In this document: positions 1-8,434 of the stretch, one piece after another
How positions within the stretch are numbered: position 1 is the stretch's first letter
How the letters are laid out: each line of letters opens with the position of its first letter
From: Streptomyces marianii
GTDB taxonomy: Bacteria; Actinomycetota; Actinomycetes; Streptomycetales; Streptomycetaceae
Direction of reading: 5' to 3'
Length of the DNA stretch: 64,000 nucleotides
Assembly (NCBI RefSeq): GCF_005795905.1
Contig: NZ_VAWE01000001.1
Location: forward strand, 6,375,001 to 6,439,000
The notes under the pieces: generated by a model
Databases searched by the model: none
What the model was told of the DNA's origin: nothing
Seen by the model: the letters and a program-made list of their open reading frames with translations, nothing else
Position numbers and translations under genes: made by a program

Positions 1-221
1 ACTCGGAACGGCTGGCCGCGCTGACGGGCCGCGAGCGCGAGGTCCTCGTCCTCGTCGCAGGCGGCCACTCCAACGACGAGATCGCGGACCGGCTGGAGGT
101 CAGCCCGCTCACCGTCAAGACGCATGTGAACCGGGCGATGGCGAAGCTCGGCGCCCGCGACCGGGCGCAATTGGTGTTCATCGCGTACGAATCGGGCCTG
201 GTACGCCCACGGGTGGACTGA
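1..221 (+). CDS. LuxR/NarL-type response regulator, C-terminal part only
   Basis: The window opens inside this gene; the visible 72 residues (frame from position 3) form a complete LuxR-type helix-turn-helix. The characteristic start LTGREREVL, the recognition region SPLTVKTHVNRAMAKL and a closing RAQLV motif are all present. In NarL/FixJ regulators this domain binds promoter DNA after phosphorylation of an N-terminal receiver, which lies outside the window. The gene ends in TGA at 219-221. The partner kinase and the targets cannot be seen here. Confidence 0.9.
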   Translation, partial: SERLAALTGREREVLVLVAGGHSNDEIADRLEVSPLTVKTHVNRAMAKLGARDRAQLVFIAYESGLVRPRVD

Positions 222-431
222 GCCGGGGCGGCGGCCGTCTCCGCCCCGGGCGGGTGTGGGCTCTCGCGACGCGGCCTGCGTGTCCGTCCGGCGCCGGACG
301 GGTTGGCGGACCCCTGACGGCCCCTCGACCGGCGCGACGCCGTGCCCGCTGCGGGGCTCGCCCGCGGGAGGCACGGGGGCGGTGGGGAGCGTTCGGCAGC
401 CACCCGTTCCGGCCCCCGGGGCGGCGGCCGT

Positions 432-519
432 TCCCGCTCCGCGCGGCCGTTCCCGGACGCTTCTTGATCTGCGAGGCGAACCGACCCACGACTCCCGCTC
501 CGCGCGGCCGTTCCCGGAC
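432..519. repeat. 27-bp direct repeat pair in the 222-637 gap
   Basis: The 416-bp gap between the regulator and the end of nadA contains no credible gene. It holds a perfect 27-bp direct repeat at 432-458 and 493-519 (begins TCCCGCTCCG, ends TTCCCGGAC). Nothing else was recognised in this gap; no obvious strong terminator was found. Confidence 0.6.
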
Positions 520-637
520 CGCCCAGCGGGGTCCCCCGGCCCCGCCTCGCGGGAGAACGCCGTCGCCCCGGCACTCGGGCGGGCCGTGTGCCGGGGCGAC
601 GCGAGGTCAGCGGACGCGGAGGGCGCGCCCGTCAGCG

Positions 638-1849
638 TCAGGGAAGCGCCAGCATGCGCTCCAGGGCGAGCTTGGCGAAGCTCTCCGTCTCGGCGTCGAC
701 CTGGATCCGGTTGACCAGGTTGCCCTCCGCCAGGGACTCCAGCGCCCACACCAGGTGCGGCAGGTCGATCCGGTTCATCGTCGAGCAGAAGCAGACCGTC
801 TTGTCGAGGAAGACGATCTCCTTGCCCTCGGGGGCGAAACGATTCGCCAGACGGCGCACCAGGTTCAGCTCCGTGCCGATCGCCCACTTGGAGCCCGCCG
901 GCGCGGCCTCCAGCGCCTTGATGATGTACTCCGTGGAGCCCACGTAGTCCGCCGCCGCGACGACCTCGTGCTTGCACTCGGGGTGGACCAGGACGTTCAC
1001 ACCCCGGATGCGCTCGCGGACGTCGTTCACGGAGTCCAGCGAGAAGCGGCCGTGCACGGAGCAGTGGCCGCGCCAGAGGATCATCTTCGCGCCGCGGAGC
1101 TGCTCGGCGGTGAGACCGCCGTTCGGCCGGTGGGGGTTGTAGACGACGCAGTCGTCCAGGGACATCCCCATGTCCCGGACGGCGGTGTTCCGGCCGAGGT
1201 GCTGGTCGGGCAGGAAAAGGACCTTCTCGCCCTGCTCGAAGGCCCAGTCCAGCGCGCGCTTCGCGTTCGAGGACGTACAGATCGTGCCGCCGTGCTTGCC
1301 GGTGAACGCCTTGATGTCCGCCGAGGAGTTCATGTACGAGACGGGAACGGTCCGCTCCGCGACGCCGGCCTCGGTGAGGACGTCCCAGCACTCCGCGACC
1401 TGCTCGGCCGTGGCCATGTCGGCCATGGAGCAGCCGGCGGCGAGGTCGGGGAGGACGACCTTCTGGTCGTCGCCGGTCAGGATGTCCGCCGACTCGGCCA
1501 TGAAGTGCACACCGCAGAACACGATGTACTCGGCCTCCGGCCGCGCCGCCGCGTCCCTCGCGAGCTTGAAGGAGTCGCCGGTGACGTCCGCGAACTGGAT
1601 GACCTCGTCGCGCTGGTAGTGGTGACCGAGCACGAACACCTTGTCGCCGAGCTTCTCCTTCGCCGCGCGGGCGCGCTCCACCAGGTCCGGGTCGGACGGG
1701 GAGGGAAGGTCGCCGGGGCATTCGACGCCCCGCTCGCTCCTGGGGTCGGCTTCGCGTCCGAGCAGCAGCAGGGCGAGCGGCGTCGGCTGGACATCCTGGG
1801 AGCCCCCTGCCGCGCCGGGCGCGGCGAGGGAGGGCTGGGCGGTGGTCAC
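638..1849 (-). CDS. nadA: Quinolinate synthase NadA
   Basis: NadA condenses iminoaspartate with dihydroxyacetone phosphate to quinolinate, a cytosolic step of de novo NAD synthesis that needs a [4Fe-4S] cluster. The 403-residue protein is the long type. Cysteines fitting the three cluster ligands of that type lie in FCGVHFMAES (about residue 112), WRGHCSVH (about 263) and TVCFCSTMN (about 353-355). The GTG at 1849 is preferred over the GTG at 1858 because an AAAGG ribosome site lies nine bases before it but directly abuts the earlier one. It is divergent from an Fe-S carrier gene, which is sensible context for a cluster enzyme. No nadB or nadC is adjacent. Confidence 0.93.
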   Translation of the reverse strand: MTTAQPSLAAPGAAGGSQDVQPTPLALLLLGREADPRSERGVECPGDLPSPSDPDLVERARAAKEKLGDKVFVLGHHYQRDEVIQFADVTGDSFKLARDAAARPEAEYIVFCGVHFMAESADILTGDDQKVVLPDLAAGCSMADMATAEQVAECWDVLTEAGVAERTVPVSYMNSSADIKAFTGKHGGTICTSSNAKRALDWAFEQGEKVLFLPDQHLGRNTAVRDMGMSLDDCVVYNPHRPNGGLTAEQLRGAKMILWRGHCSVHGRFSLDSVNDVRERIRGVNVLVHPECKHEVVAAADYVGSTEYIIKALEAAPAGSKWAIGTELNLVRRLANRFAPEGKEIVFLDKTVCFCSTMNRIDLPHLVWALESLAEGNLVNRIQVDAETESFAKLALERMLALP

Positions 1850-1938
1850 GTCACGCACCCTTTCTACTCTTCGGTCGGGGCGGCGGAGCCGCCGCCGGTG
1901 GATCCCCGGGGTGCACCGGAGAACCTTTTCGTCTATTT

Positions 1939-2003
1939 GACGCTATCTATCATAACCGCTTCACGTCACTTTGACGAAGTCCATAGCGTCGATGTGACGT
2001 GAA
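1939..2003. promoter_or_regulatory. Interleaved inverted repeats between nadA and the ErpA-type gene
   Basis: This AT-richer divergent promoter region contains two perfect inverted repeats that interleave. TTCACGTCAC at 1960-1969 is mirrored by GTGACGTGAA at 1994-2003. GACGCTAT at 1939-1946 is mirrored by ATAGCGTC at 1983-1990. The arrangement suggests binding of a dimeric regulator, possibly at two sites. The regulator is unknown; an NAD-responsive or Fe-S-responsive repressor would fit the neighbours but is only inference. Confidence 0.5.
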
Positions 2004-2156
2004 TCCCGGTGCCGAGCCGTCCACAGGTCGATGACCCGAAGGGAGGGCATGTGCGAGCATGAAAGGGAAAGACCGGGGCCGGTCCGGAATGAATCCGGAG
2101 CCCCGCCGGTTGCCAACCTCGGCAAGCAGTCTCCGTACAACCCGGGAGAGAAGCAG

Positions 2157-2513
2157 ATGTCCGTATCGGACGAGACCACCACCGTGAGCGACGGCATCCT
2201 CCTGTCCGACGCCGCCGCGGCCAAGGTGAAGTCCCTGCTGGAGCAGGAGGGCCGGGACGACCTGGCGCTGCGCGTCGCGGTTCAGCCCGGCGGCTGCTCC
2301 GGCCTGCGCTACCAGCTCTTCTTCGACGAGCGTTCGCTCGACGGCGATGTCGTCAAGGAGTTCGACGGGGTCAGGGTCGTGACCGACCGTATGAGCGCGC
2401 CGTACCTCGGTGGCGCCTCCATCGACTTCGTGGACACGATCGAGAAGCAGGGCTTCACGATCGACAACCCGAACGCGACGGGCTCCTGCGCCTGCGGCGA
2501 CTCCTTCAGCTGA
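2157..2513 (+). CDS. erpA: HesB/IscA/ErpA-type iron-sulfur cluster carrier
   Basis: The 118-residue protein belongs to the A-type carrier family, which receives Fe-S clusters from a scaffold and passes them to target enzymes in the cytosol. The three family cysteines are present: one in PGGCSGLRY and two in the C-terminal GSCACGD. The ATG at 2157 follows GGGAGAG with good spacing; the open frame extends upstream but lacks a better start. The gene is divergent from nadA, whose product needs a [4Fe-4S] cluster. It resembles Mycobacterium Rv2204c in sequence type and position. The exact subclass (ErpA or SufA-like) cannot be decided from sequence alone. Confidence 0.9.
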   Translation: MSVSDETTTVSDGILLSDAAAAKVKSLLEQEGRDDLALRVAVQPGGCSGLRYQLFFDERSLDGDVVKEFDGVRVVTDRMSAPYLGGASIDFVDTIEKQGFTIDNPNATGSCACGDSFS

Positions 2514-2520
2514 GCCGGCC

Positions 2521-2578
2521 GTCCGGACGCCGGAGGGCGGTGACCCGGAACAGGGCCACCGCCCTCCGGCGTCCGGAC
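2521..2578. terminator. Bidirectional terminator hairpin
   Basis: A perfect 22-bp inverted repeat (2521-2542 with 2557-2578) with a 14-base loop lies between the converging erpA-type gene and the downstream minus-strand gene. There is no U-tract, which is common in streptomycetes. Confidence 0.85.
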
Positions 2579-2601
2579 GCCCTCACCTGCGGAACACCCG
2601 C

Positions 2602-4086
2602 TCACTTGCGGGGCACGGCGTCGCCGCTCTCCACGTCGACGACCGTGCGGTCACCGAGCGGCTCGTCCAGTGTGACCTTCTCCGTCAGCTCCTTGGCGAT
2701 CAGGATGCAGACCCGCCCCGGATCCGGCCGGGACTCGATGATCCTCACCTTCACCTCGGTGGCGGTCTCCTGCGCCTCGGCCGAGTAGCTGCTGCACACC
2801 CCGCCCCAGAAGCGCAGGGTCAGGGTGCGCCCGTCCTTCGCCACGGCGTAGGACTCCACGCCCCGGACCGTCGTCTCCGGCAGCTTCGAGGCGTCGGGCG
2901 GCGACGGCACCGCGGTGCCGGACGGCACGGGCGCCTGCCGGGCGGCCGGTTTCAGGTACTCCGGCGCCACGGCGGGCTGGACGATCGTGGACCGGTTCGG
3001 ACCGGTCTTCGGCTCGGTCGTGAACAGCCACGAGGGCACCAGCGCGGGCCGCCCCTCGACCGAGTGCACAGCCAGCCCGAACTCGGCCCGTGTGATCGTC
3101 ACCACCTCGACCGGGGCCGGCGTACCGCTCTCCGGCTCGCACGGAGCGGCCGGCTCCTTCTCCGCGAGCGGCCCCGGCGTCGCGCAGCCCCCGATGCCGA
3201 CCCGGCCACCGCCCCCGCGCTCCGCGTTCAGCCGCTTCAGCGCCTCCTCGGCGCCGACCACCGGGTACTCGGGGCCCTCGGCCGGCTTCACCAGTTGCCC
3301 GCTGCCGTTCCCCACGGTGCCGTCGGCGCCCACATGGACGCTGGTGGACCAGCCGTACGTGGGCAGACCGCCGACCAGCGGATCCGCGCGCACGACCCGG
3401 TACGCGCCCAGGACCTGCTTCGCGTCCAGCCGGGCGTCGCCCAGGCCCAGTGCGGCCAGCACGGGAGCGGCGGCCTTCTTCGCCGCCTCCTCGCCCACCG
3501 TCCCGACGTCCGGCAGCCAGTGCGCGGAGGGGATGGTCCCGCTGGGCCGGCAGACGTTCTTGTCCTTCACGCAGTCGTCGCCCTTGGGTAGACCGAAGGA
3601 GCTGAACGTCCACGTGCCCGGGGCCTGCCGGTTCACCTGGAGGAGGGGGCCGCCGCCGTCGCCGTCCGTGCCGGACTTCCACACCCCGCCCTCCAGCCGC
3701 GGTGTGCCCGGTACGCCGAGTGCCTCGGCCAGCGCCTCGACCTGTGCCCTGCCGACCGTCCCGTTCGCCTCGTACACGCGGGCGGAGCCGGGGCCGTCCG
3801 GCAGCTCCCCCCGGGCCCGGTACTCCACGCCGTGGGGGCCGGGCTCGCCGACCGCGATGCCCGCGCCGCCGTCCAGTGCCAGCGGCGGGGGCTTGGGATC
3901 GGAACCCGGTGTGCCGCCCCCGCCGCCGGCGGTCGTGGCGAACCAGGCGCCGCCCCCGCCCGCGACCAGGACCGCGGCGGCCACGGACGCGACGGCCAGC
4001 GGAGACCTCCGAGGACGCCGGGCCGCGGTGGCCTCGGGACCACTGGCGCCGTCGGCGCTGTTCTGGGGGCGCTCTGTGCTGCTCAC
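2602..4086 (-). CDS. Membrane-anchored extracellular protein of unknown function
   Basis: I do not recognise a functional family. The 494-residue protein has a short basic cytoplasmic start, one hydrophobic segment (SPLAVASVAAAVLVAGGGGAW) near residue 30, then a glycine-rich linker and a long polar extracellular part. Several cysteines in the exported part could form disulfides. GTG at 4086 is chosen because GAAGGAG lies seven bases upstream; an ATG 39 bases earlier has poorer context. It converges on the erpA-type gene across a strong hairpin. A cell-envelope role is inference from topology only. Confidence 0.8.
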   Translation of the reverse strand: MSSTERPQNSADGASGPEATAARRPRRSPLAVASVAAAVLVAGGGGAWFATTAGGGGGTPGSDPKPPPLALDGGAGIAVGEPGPHGVEYRARGELPDGPGSARVYEANGTVGRAQVEALAEALGVPGTPRLEGGVWKSGTDGDGGGPLLQVNRQAPGTWTFSSFGLPKGDDCVKDKNVCRPSGTIPSAHWLPDVGTVGEEAAKKAAAPVLAALGLGDARLDAKQVLGAYRVVRADPLVGGLPTYGWSTSVHVGADGTVGNGSGQLVKPAEGPEYPVVGAEEALKRLNAERGGGGRVGIGGCATPGPLAEKEPAAPCEPESGTPAPVEVVTITRAEFGLAVHSVEGRPALVPSWLFTTEPKTGPNRSTIVQPAVAPEYLKPAARQAPVPSGTAVPSPPDASKLPETTVRGVESYAVAKDGRTLTLRFWGGVCSSYSAEAQETATEVKVRIIESRPDPGRVCILIAKELTEKVTLDEPLGDRTVVDVESGDAVPRK

Positions 4087-4193
4087 CGCATCGCTCCTTC
4101 GGGGACCCTTTCCGGGGACACCCATGGGACGGAGTGGGGGAGCGCGCGGTTCCCGGGATGCGCCGTGTGCCGTAACGGAGGCGGCGGAGCGCG

Positions 4194-4424
4194 TCAGTCG
4201 CCGTACACGGGCATCGAGCCGACCAGCCGCGCGGAGGCGGGGGAGACGACCACCCCGTGGATCAGCGACGGAGACACCGGGGCGGCCGTGGCCATCGGAG
4301 GCACCACCCAGTGCGGCGCCATCCGCGCGCTGTCGCCGCGCAGCTCCGCCAGGCTGATCTCGAACTGACCGGGCCCGGCCGACCGGCGCTCCCGGAAGGC
4401 GGTGTGCGACGTGGGGTTCGGCAT
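4194..4424 (-). CDS. Small hypothetical protein
   Basis: A 76-residue frame beginning MPNPTSHTAF and ending SARLVGSMPVYGD. It has a protein-like composition and sits just upstream of the exported protein on the same strand. There is no recognisable domain and no clear ribosome site, so it may be leaderless. A TTG 33 bases upstream could extend it. The call depends on the absence of a competing gene and on its plausible sequence, so it is tentative. Confidence 0.5.
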   Translation of the reverse strand: MPNPTSHTAFRERRSAGPGQFEISLAELRGDSARMAPHWVVPPMATAAPVSPSLIHGVVVSPASARLVGSMPVYGD

Positions 4425-4462
4425 ACGGGCACCGTACGCAGGGTTACGCTGAGGCAAAAGCC

Positions 4463-4517
4463 CTACTATCGGGTAGTTTCCGTACTACAGGGGAACCGGT
4501 GTTAACCGGTAGCGTTA
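4463..4517. promoter_or_regulatory. Promoter/operator region of the PfkB-type kinase gene
   Basis: The AT-richer stretch between two divergent genes contains GTAGT at 4473-4477 mirrored by ACTAC at 4484-4488, with a related CTAC at 4463-4466. It is followed by ACCGGT written twice around GTTA. These are short symmetric elements typical of operators. No regulator can be assigned. Confidence 0.35.
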
Positions 4518-4554
4518 ACCGTCAACTCCGCCTCCCCTCCAGGAGCACTCAGCC

Positions 4555-5529
4555 GTGCGAATCGCAGTCACCGGCTCCATCGCCACCGACCACCTGATGA
4601 CCTTTCCCGGCCGCTTCGCCGACCAACTGGTCGCGGATCAGCTCCACACGGTCTCCCTCTCCTTCCTCGTCGACAACCTCGACGTGCGCAGAGGAGGGGT
4701 CGGCGCCAACATCTGCTTCGGGATGGGTCAGCTCGGCACCGACCCGGTCCTGGTCGGAGCGGCGGGCTCCGACTTCGACGAGTACCGCGCCTGGCTCGAC
4801 CGGCACGGCGTCGACACCGCGTCCGTACGGATCTCCGAAGTGCTGCACACCGCGCGCTTCGTCTGCACGACCGACGCCGACCACAACCAGATCGGCTCCT
4901 TCTACACGGGCGCGATGAGCGAGGCGCGCCTGATCGAGCTGAAGTCGGTCGCGGACCGGGTCGGCGGACTGGACCTGGTGCTGATCGGCGCCGACGACCC
5001 CGAGGCGATGCTGCGCCACACGGAGGAGTGCCGCTCCCGTGGCATCCCGTTCGCCGCGGACTTCTCTCAGCAGATCGCGCGGATGAACGGCGACGAGATC
5101 CGGATACTGCTGGACGGGGCGACCTACCTCTTCTCCAACGAGTACGAGAAGGGGCTCATCGAGGCGAAGACGGGCTGGACGGACGAGGAGATCCTGGACC
5201 GCGTCGGCCACCGCGTCACCACGCTCGGCTCGCGCGGGGTGCGCATCGAGGGCAAGGGCGAGCCGACGATCGAGGTCGGCTGCCCCGAGGAGGACTCCAA
5301 GGTCGACCCGACGGGCGTCGGCGACGCGTTCCGCGCGGGTTTCCTGTCGGCGCTGTCGTGGGACGTCGGCCTGGAGCGCGCCGCGCAGGTCGGCTGCATG
5401 CTCGCGACGCTGGTCATCGAGACTCTGGGCACCCAGGAGTACACGCTCCGCCGCGCCCACTTCATGGACCGCTTCACCAAGGCGTACGGCCACGACGCGG
5501 CGTCGGACGTCCGGGCGCACCTCTCCTGA
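4555..5529 (+). CDS. PfkB-family carbohydrate/nucleoside kinase (AdoK-like)
   Basis: This 324-residue ribokinase-fold enzyme transfers phosphate from ATP to a sugar or nucleoside hydroxyl. The N-terminal RRGGVGANI substrate-binding motif and the C-terminal DPTGVGDAFRAGF signature with the catalytic aspartate are intact. Mycobacterium Rv2202c, in the same relative position near ctaC and the HesB gene, is a PfkB-type adenosine kinase, so adenosine is the most likely substrate. That assignment is by family and synteny, not by residues I can verify. GTG at 4555 follows an AGGAG about nine bases upstream. Part of a purine-salvage role is therefore inferred. Confidence 0.85.
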   Translation: MRIAVTGSIATDHLMTFPGRFADQLVADQLHTVSLSFLVDNLDVRRGGVGANICFGMGQLGTDPVLVGAAGSDFDEYRAWLDRHGVDTASVRISEVLHTARFVCTTDADHNQIGSFYTGAMSEARLIELKSVADRVGGLDLVLIGADDPEAMLRHTEECRSRGIPFAADFSQQIARMNGDEIRILLDGATYLFSNEYEKGLIEAKTGWTDEEILDRVGHRVTTLGSRGVRIEGKGEPTIEVGCPEEDSKVDPTGVGDAFRAGFLSALSWDVGLERAAQVGCMLATLVIETLGTQEYTLRRAHFMDRFTKAYGHDAASDVRAHLS

Positions 5530-5643
5530 CGTCCGGGCCGCGCCCCGAACGCCGCGCCCGCAGGGCCCCGTGCCCCGCGGGCGCTGCGTTCCGCCCAGCG
5601 CCCCGTTCCTTCCACCGCGCGTCCTGGTGCCGCCGGCGATGAC

Positions 5644-5660
5644 GTCGCCGCTACGGCGAC
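5644..5660. terminator. Short hairpin between converging genes
   Basis: GTCGCCG-CTA-CGGCGAC forms a 7-bp stem in the 249-bp gap between the kinase and the minus-strand desulfurase. It probably serves as a terminator, but there is no U-tract and the stem is short. Confidence 0.4.
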
Positions 5661-5778
5661 GCGCCTGCGAGGGGTGCGGCGTTCCGTTCGACGCCCCGCC
5701 GGCGGTCCCGGCGCTTCGGTGTCCGTGACGGCAGCGCGCCCGCGAGCTGACGCGCCCCGCCGCGCTCCCGCCGCGGCG

Positions 5779-7146
5779 TCAGCCGCGGCGGCGCACCACG
5801 TACGCCGTTCCTCCCGGCGCCGGGGACTCGCCCACGTACTCCTGGTCGCGCATCTCGCACCAGGCCGGGATGTCGAGCCGGGCCGCCTCGTCGTCGGCCA
5901 GGACCGTGACGGTGCCGCCGACCGGGACGTCCCCGATGACCTTGGCGAGTTCGATGACGGGGACGGGGCAGCGCTTGCCGAGGGCGTCCACCACGAGCGC
6001 CCTGGACGCGGCGGACGTGGGTGCCGCCTCCGTCGGTGCCCCCAGCCTGCCGCGGACCCCGGCGACGACTCCGGGCAGGACCTCCAGGAAACGGTCGACG
6101 TCCTCCTCCGCCGTGCCCGACGGCAGGGACACCCGCACGTTGCCCTCGCTCAGCACGCCCATCGCCCGCAGTACATGGCTCGGGGTGAGCGTCGAGCTCG
6201 TGCAGGACGAGCCCGAGGAGACGGAGAAGCCCTCGCGGTCGAGATCGTGCAGCACCGTCTCCCCGTCGACGTAGAGACAGGAGAAGGTGACGAGATGGGG
6301 GAGCCGGCGCACCGGGTCGCCGACCACCTCGACATCCGGCACCAGCTCCGGGACCCGGGTGCGGATCCGGTCCACCAGCTCCCGCAGCCGCCGGGCCTCC
6401 GACTCCGCCTCGTCCCGCACCGCCCGCAGCGACGCCGCGGCCGCCACGATCGCCGGGATGTTCTCGAAGCCGGGGGCGCGCCCCGACTCCCGTTCGTCCG
6501 CCGGGTCCTGGGGGGCGAAGCGGACGCCCTTGCGGACCACGAGGAGTCCCACACCCGCCGGACCGCCCCATTTGTGCGCGCTCGCGGTGAGCAGCGACCA
6601 GTCCCCGTCCACCGGGCCCCAGCCGAGGGACTGCGCGGCGTCGACGAGCAGCGGCACTCCCGCCGTCCGGCAGAGGCCGGCCACCTCGGCGACCGGCTGC
6701 TCGGTGCCCACCTCGTGGTTCGCCGACTGCAGGCACGCCAGTGCGGTGTCCTCGCGCAGTGCCTCCGCGAACACTCCCGGTGACACCGCGCCCCAGCGGT
6801 CCACGGGCACCTCGGTGACGGGCCGGCCCTCCGCCGCGTGCAGCACGGCCGAGTGCTCGACCGCGGACACCACCAGGTGGCTCCCGGCGCGACGGCGGCC
6901 CGCGAGTGCGCCCGAGATGCCCGCATGGAGGGCTCGTGTCCCCGAAGAGGTGAAAACGAGCTCGTCCGGTCGGCAGCCCACGGCGTCCGCCGCCGCCTCC
7001 CGCGCCGCGTCCAGGAGCAGCCGCGCACGCCGACCCTCGCGGTACAGCCGGGCGGGGTCCGCCCATCCCTCGTCCAGGGACGCCTGGAGCGCCTGCCGGG
7101 CGACGGGGTGCAGGGGAGCGGAGGAGGCAGCGTCGAAGTAGGGCAC
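5779..7146 (-). CDS. Cysteine desulfurase fused to a TusA-type sulfur carrier
   Basis: Residues 1-365 form a NifS/IscS-like PLP enzyme that takes sulfur from cysteine as a persulfide. Visible residues are His98 (VEHSA), Asp169 (VDAAQ), PLP Lys192 (SAHKWGG) and the mobile-loop Cys315 (SGSSCTSS). Residues 385-455 form a TusA/SirA domain with its CPVP motif (Cys393), which accepts and relays persulfide sulfur. The fusion therefore joins donor and first acceptor in one polypeptide. ATG at 7146 begins directly with the MPYFDAASSAP motif. It is divergent from ctaC. The final acceptor (thiouridine, molybdopterin or other) is not evident from the context. Confidence 0.93.
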   Translation of the reverse strand: MPYFDAASSAPLHPVARQALQASLDEGWADPARLYREGRRARLLLDAAREAAADAVGCRPDELVFTSSGTRALHAGISGALAGRRRAGSHLVVSAVEHSAVLHAAEGRPVTEVPVDRWGAVSPGVFAEALREDTALACLQSANHEVGTEQPVAEVAGLCRTAGVPLLVDAAQSLGWGPVDGDWSLLTASAHKWGGPAGVGLLVVRKGVRFAPQDPADERESGRAPGFENIPAIVAAAASLRAVRDEAESEARRLRELVDRIRTRVPELVPDVEVVGDPVRRLPHLVTFSCLYVDGETVLHDLDREGFSVSSGSSCTSSTLTPSHVLRAMGVLSEGNVRVSLPSGTAEEDVDRFLEVLPGVVAGVRGRLGAPTEAAPTSAASRALVVDALGKRCPVPVIELAKVIGDVPVGGTVTVLADDEAARLDIPAWCEMRDQEYVGESPAPGGTAYVVRRRG

Positions 7147-7320
7147 GGGCCCACGCTAACGCGCGGGTCGTAAGAAGGCGTCAGAAGGCGGCCGCGAGCG
7201 CACAGTCGGGGGCCCTTGGCCAGGCGCGGCAAGGCTTCCGGAACCTTGCAGTCCACCCCTTCGGGTCGTCGGACGGCGCGTTGGGCACCCTCCATGCGCG
7301 ACCCCAAATAGCGTCCAGTA

Positions 7321-7349
7321 GGGTTTGGTCCGCATAAACATCCAAACCC
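7321..7349. promoter_or_regulatory. Inverted repeat in the ctaC promoter region
   Basis: GGGTTTGG at 7321-7328 is mirrored by CCAAACCC at 7342-7349 around the AT-rich core CATAAACAT. It lies about 80 bases before the ctaC start in a 283-bp divergent gap. A promoter or operator is plausible; no regulator is known. Confidence 0.4.
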
Positions 7350-7429
7350 CTGCCCGCGTCAGGGCCGGCGACCGACCAGCGAGACGGCCGCGGGCGGTCG
7401 CGCGGGCGAGACTCTCGGGAAGGCGCTAC

Positions 7430-8434
7430 GTGAGTCCCAACGGCTCCGACCTCCCCCACCGCCCGAACGGCGGGGGCGGTACCCCCATGTCGCGGCGCCC
7501 GATGCGGCGGAAGCTGCCGCAGGTGCTGACGGCGGGCTTGATCGTGGCATCCGCCACGGGTTGCTCCCCCACTTGGGAGGACTTCCCCCGCCTCGGTATG
7601 CCCACCCCCGTCACGGAGGAGGCTCCCCGGATCCTCTCCCTCTGGCAGGGCTCGTGGGCGGCTGCCCTCGCCGTGGGCGTGCTGGTGTGGGGTCTGATCC
7701 TGTGGAGCGTCATCTTCCACCGGCGCAGCCGGACCAAGGTCGAAGTTCCCCCGCAGACCCGGTACAACATGCCCATCGAGGCGCTGTACACCGTGGTCCC
7801 GCTCATCATCGTCTCGGTGCTGTTCTACTTCACCGCGCGTGACGAGTCGAAGCTCCTCGCCCTCTCCGACAAGCCCGCCCACACCATCAACGTGGTCGGA
7901 TACCAGTGGAGCTGGGGCTTCAACTACCTCGAGGACGTGGACGGGAACCCGGCCACCGGCGATGCCGCGGCCCAGAAGACCCTGAACGCGATTCCGGACA
8001 AGTACACCAACGACTTCCCCAAGGGTGCCGAGGGCGTGTACGACGCCGGCATCCCGGGCGACCGGAACCCGCAGACCGGCAACCCCGGCCCCACGCTGTG
8101 GCTGCCGAAGGGTGAGAAGGTCCGCTTCATCCTGACGTCGCGGGACGTCATCCACTCCTTCTGGGTGGTCCCCTTCCTGTTCAAGCAGGACGTCATCCCG
8201 GGGCACACCAACGTCTTCGAGGTCACTCCGAACCAGGAGGGCACCTTCCTGGGCAAGTGCGCCGAGCTCTGCGGTGTCGACCACTCCCGGATGCTCTTCA
8301 ACGTCAAGGTCGTCTCCCCGGAGCGCTACCAGCAGCACCTGAAGGAGCTGGCCGAGAAGGGGCAGACCGGCTTCATCCCGTCGGGCATCGCGCAGTCTGA
8401 CCCGGCCCGGAATGCGGAGAAGAACCAACTGTGA
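7430..8434 (+). CDS. ctaC: Cytochrome c oxidase subunit II (CtaC)
   Basis: Subunit II of the aa3 oxidase carries the CuA centre that receives electrons from cytochrome c or the bc1 complex. The 334-residue protein has a signal peptide ending in a lipobox-like SATGC, two transmembrane helices ([17 protein letters not shown] and the segment [14 protein letters not shown]), and a periplasmic-side cupredoxin domain. That domain has the CuA motif [15 protein letters not shown] at 7430 is chosen for the upstream GGGAAGG; an internal ATG at 7487 is an alternative. Its stop overlaps the ctaD start by four bases (GTGA), so translation is probably coupled. Confidence 0.97.
   Translation: MSPNGSDLPHRPNGGGGTPMSRRPMRRKLPQVLTAGLIVASATGCSPTWEDFPRLGMPTPVTEEAPRILSLWQGSWAAALAVGVLVWGLILWSVIFHRRSRTKVEVPPQTRYNMPIEALYTVVPLIIVSVLFYFTARDESKLLALSDKPAHTINVVGYQWSWGFNYLEDVDGNPATGDAAAQKTLNAIPDKYTNDFPKGAEGVYDAGIPGDRNPQTGNPGPTLWLPKGEKVRFILTSRDVIHSFWVVPFLFKQDVIPGHTNVFEVTPNQEGTFLGKCAELCGVDHSRMLFNVKVVSPERYQQHLKELAEKGQTGFIPSGIAQSDPARNAEKNQL

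Noticed and set aside
4425..4457. TTG start adding 11 residues to the small 4194-4424 gene
   Set aside because: No ribosome site supports it and ATG 4424 is available.
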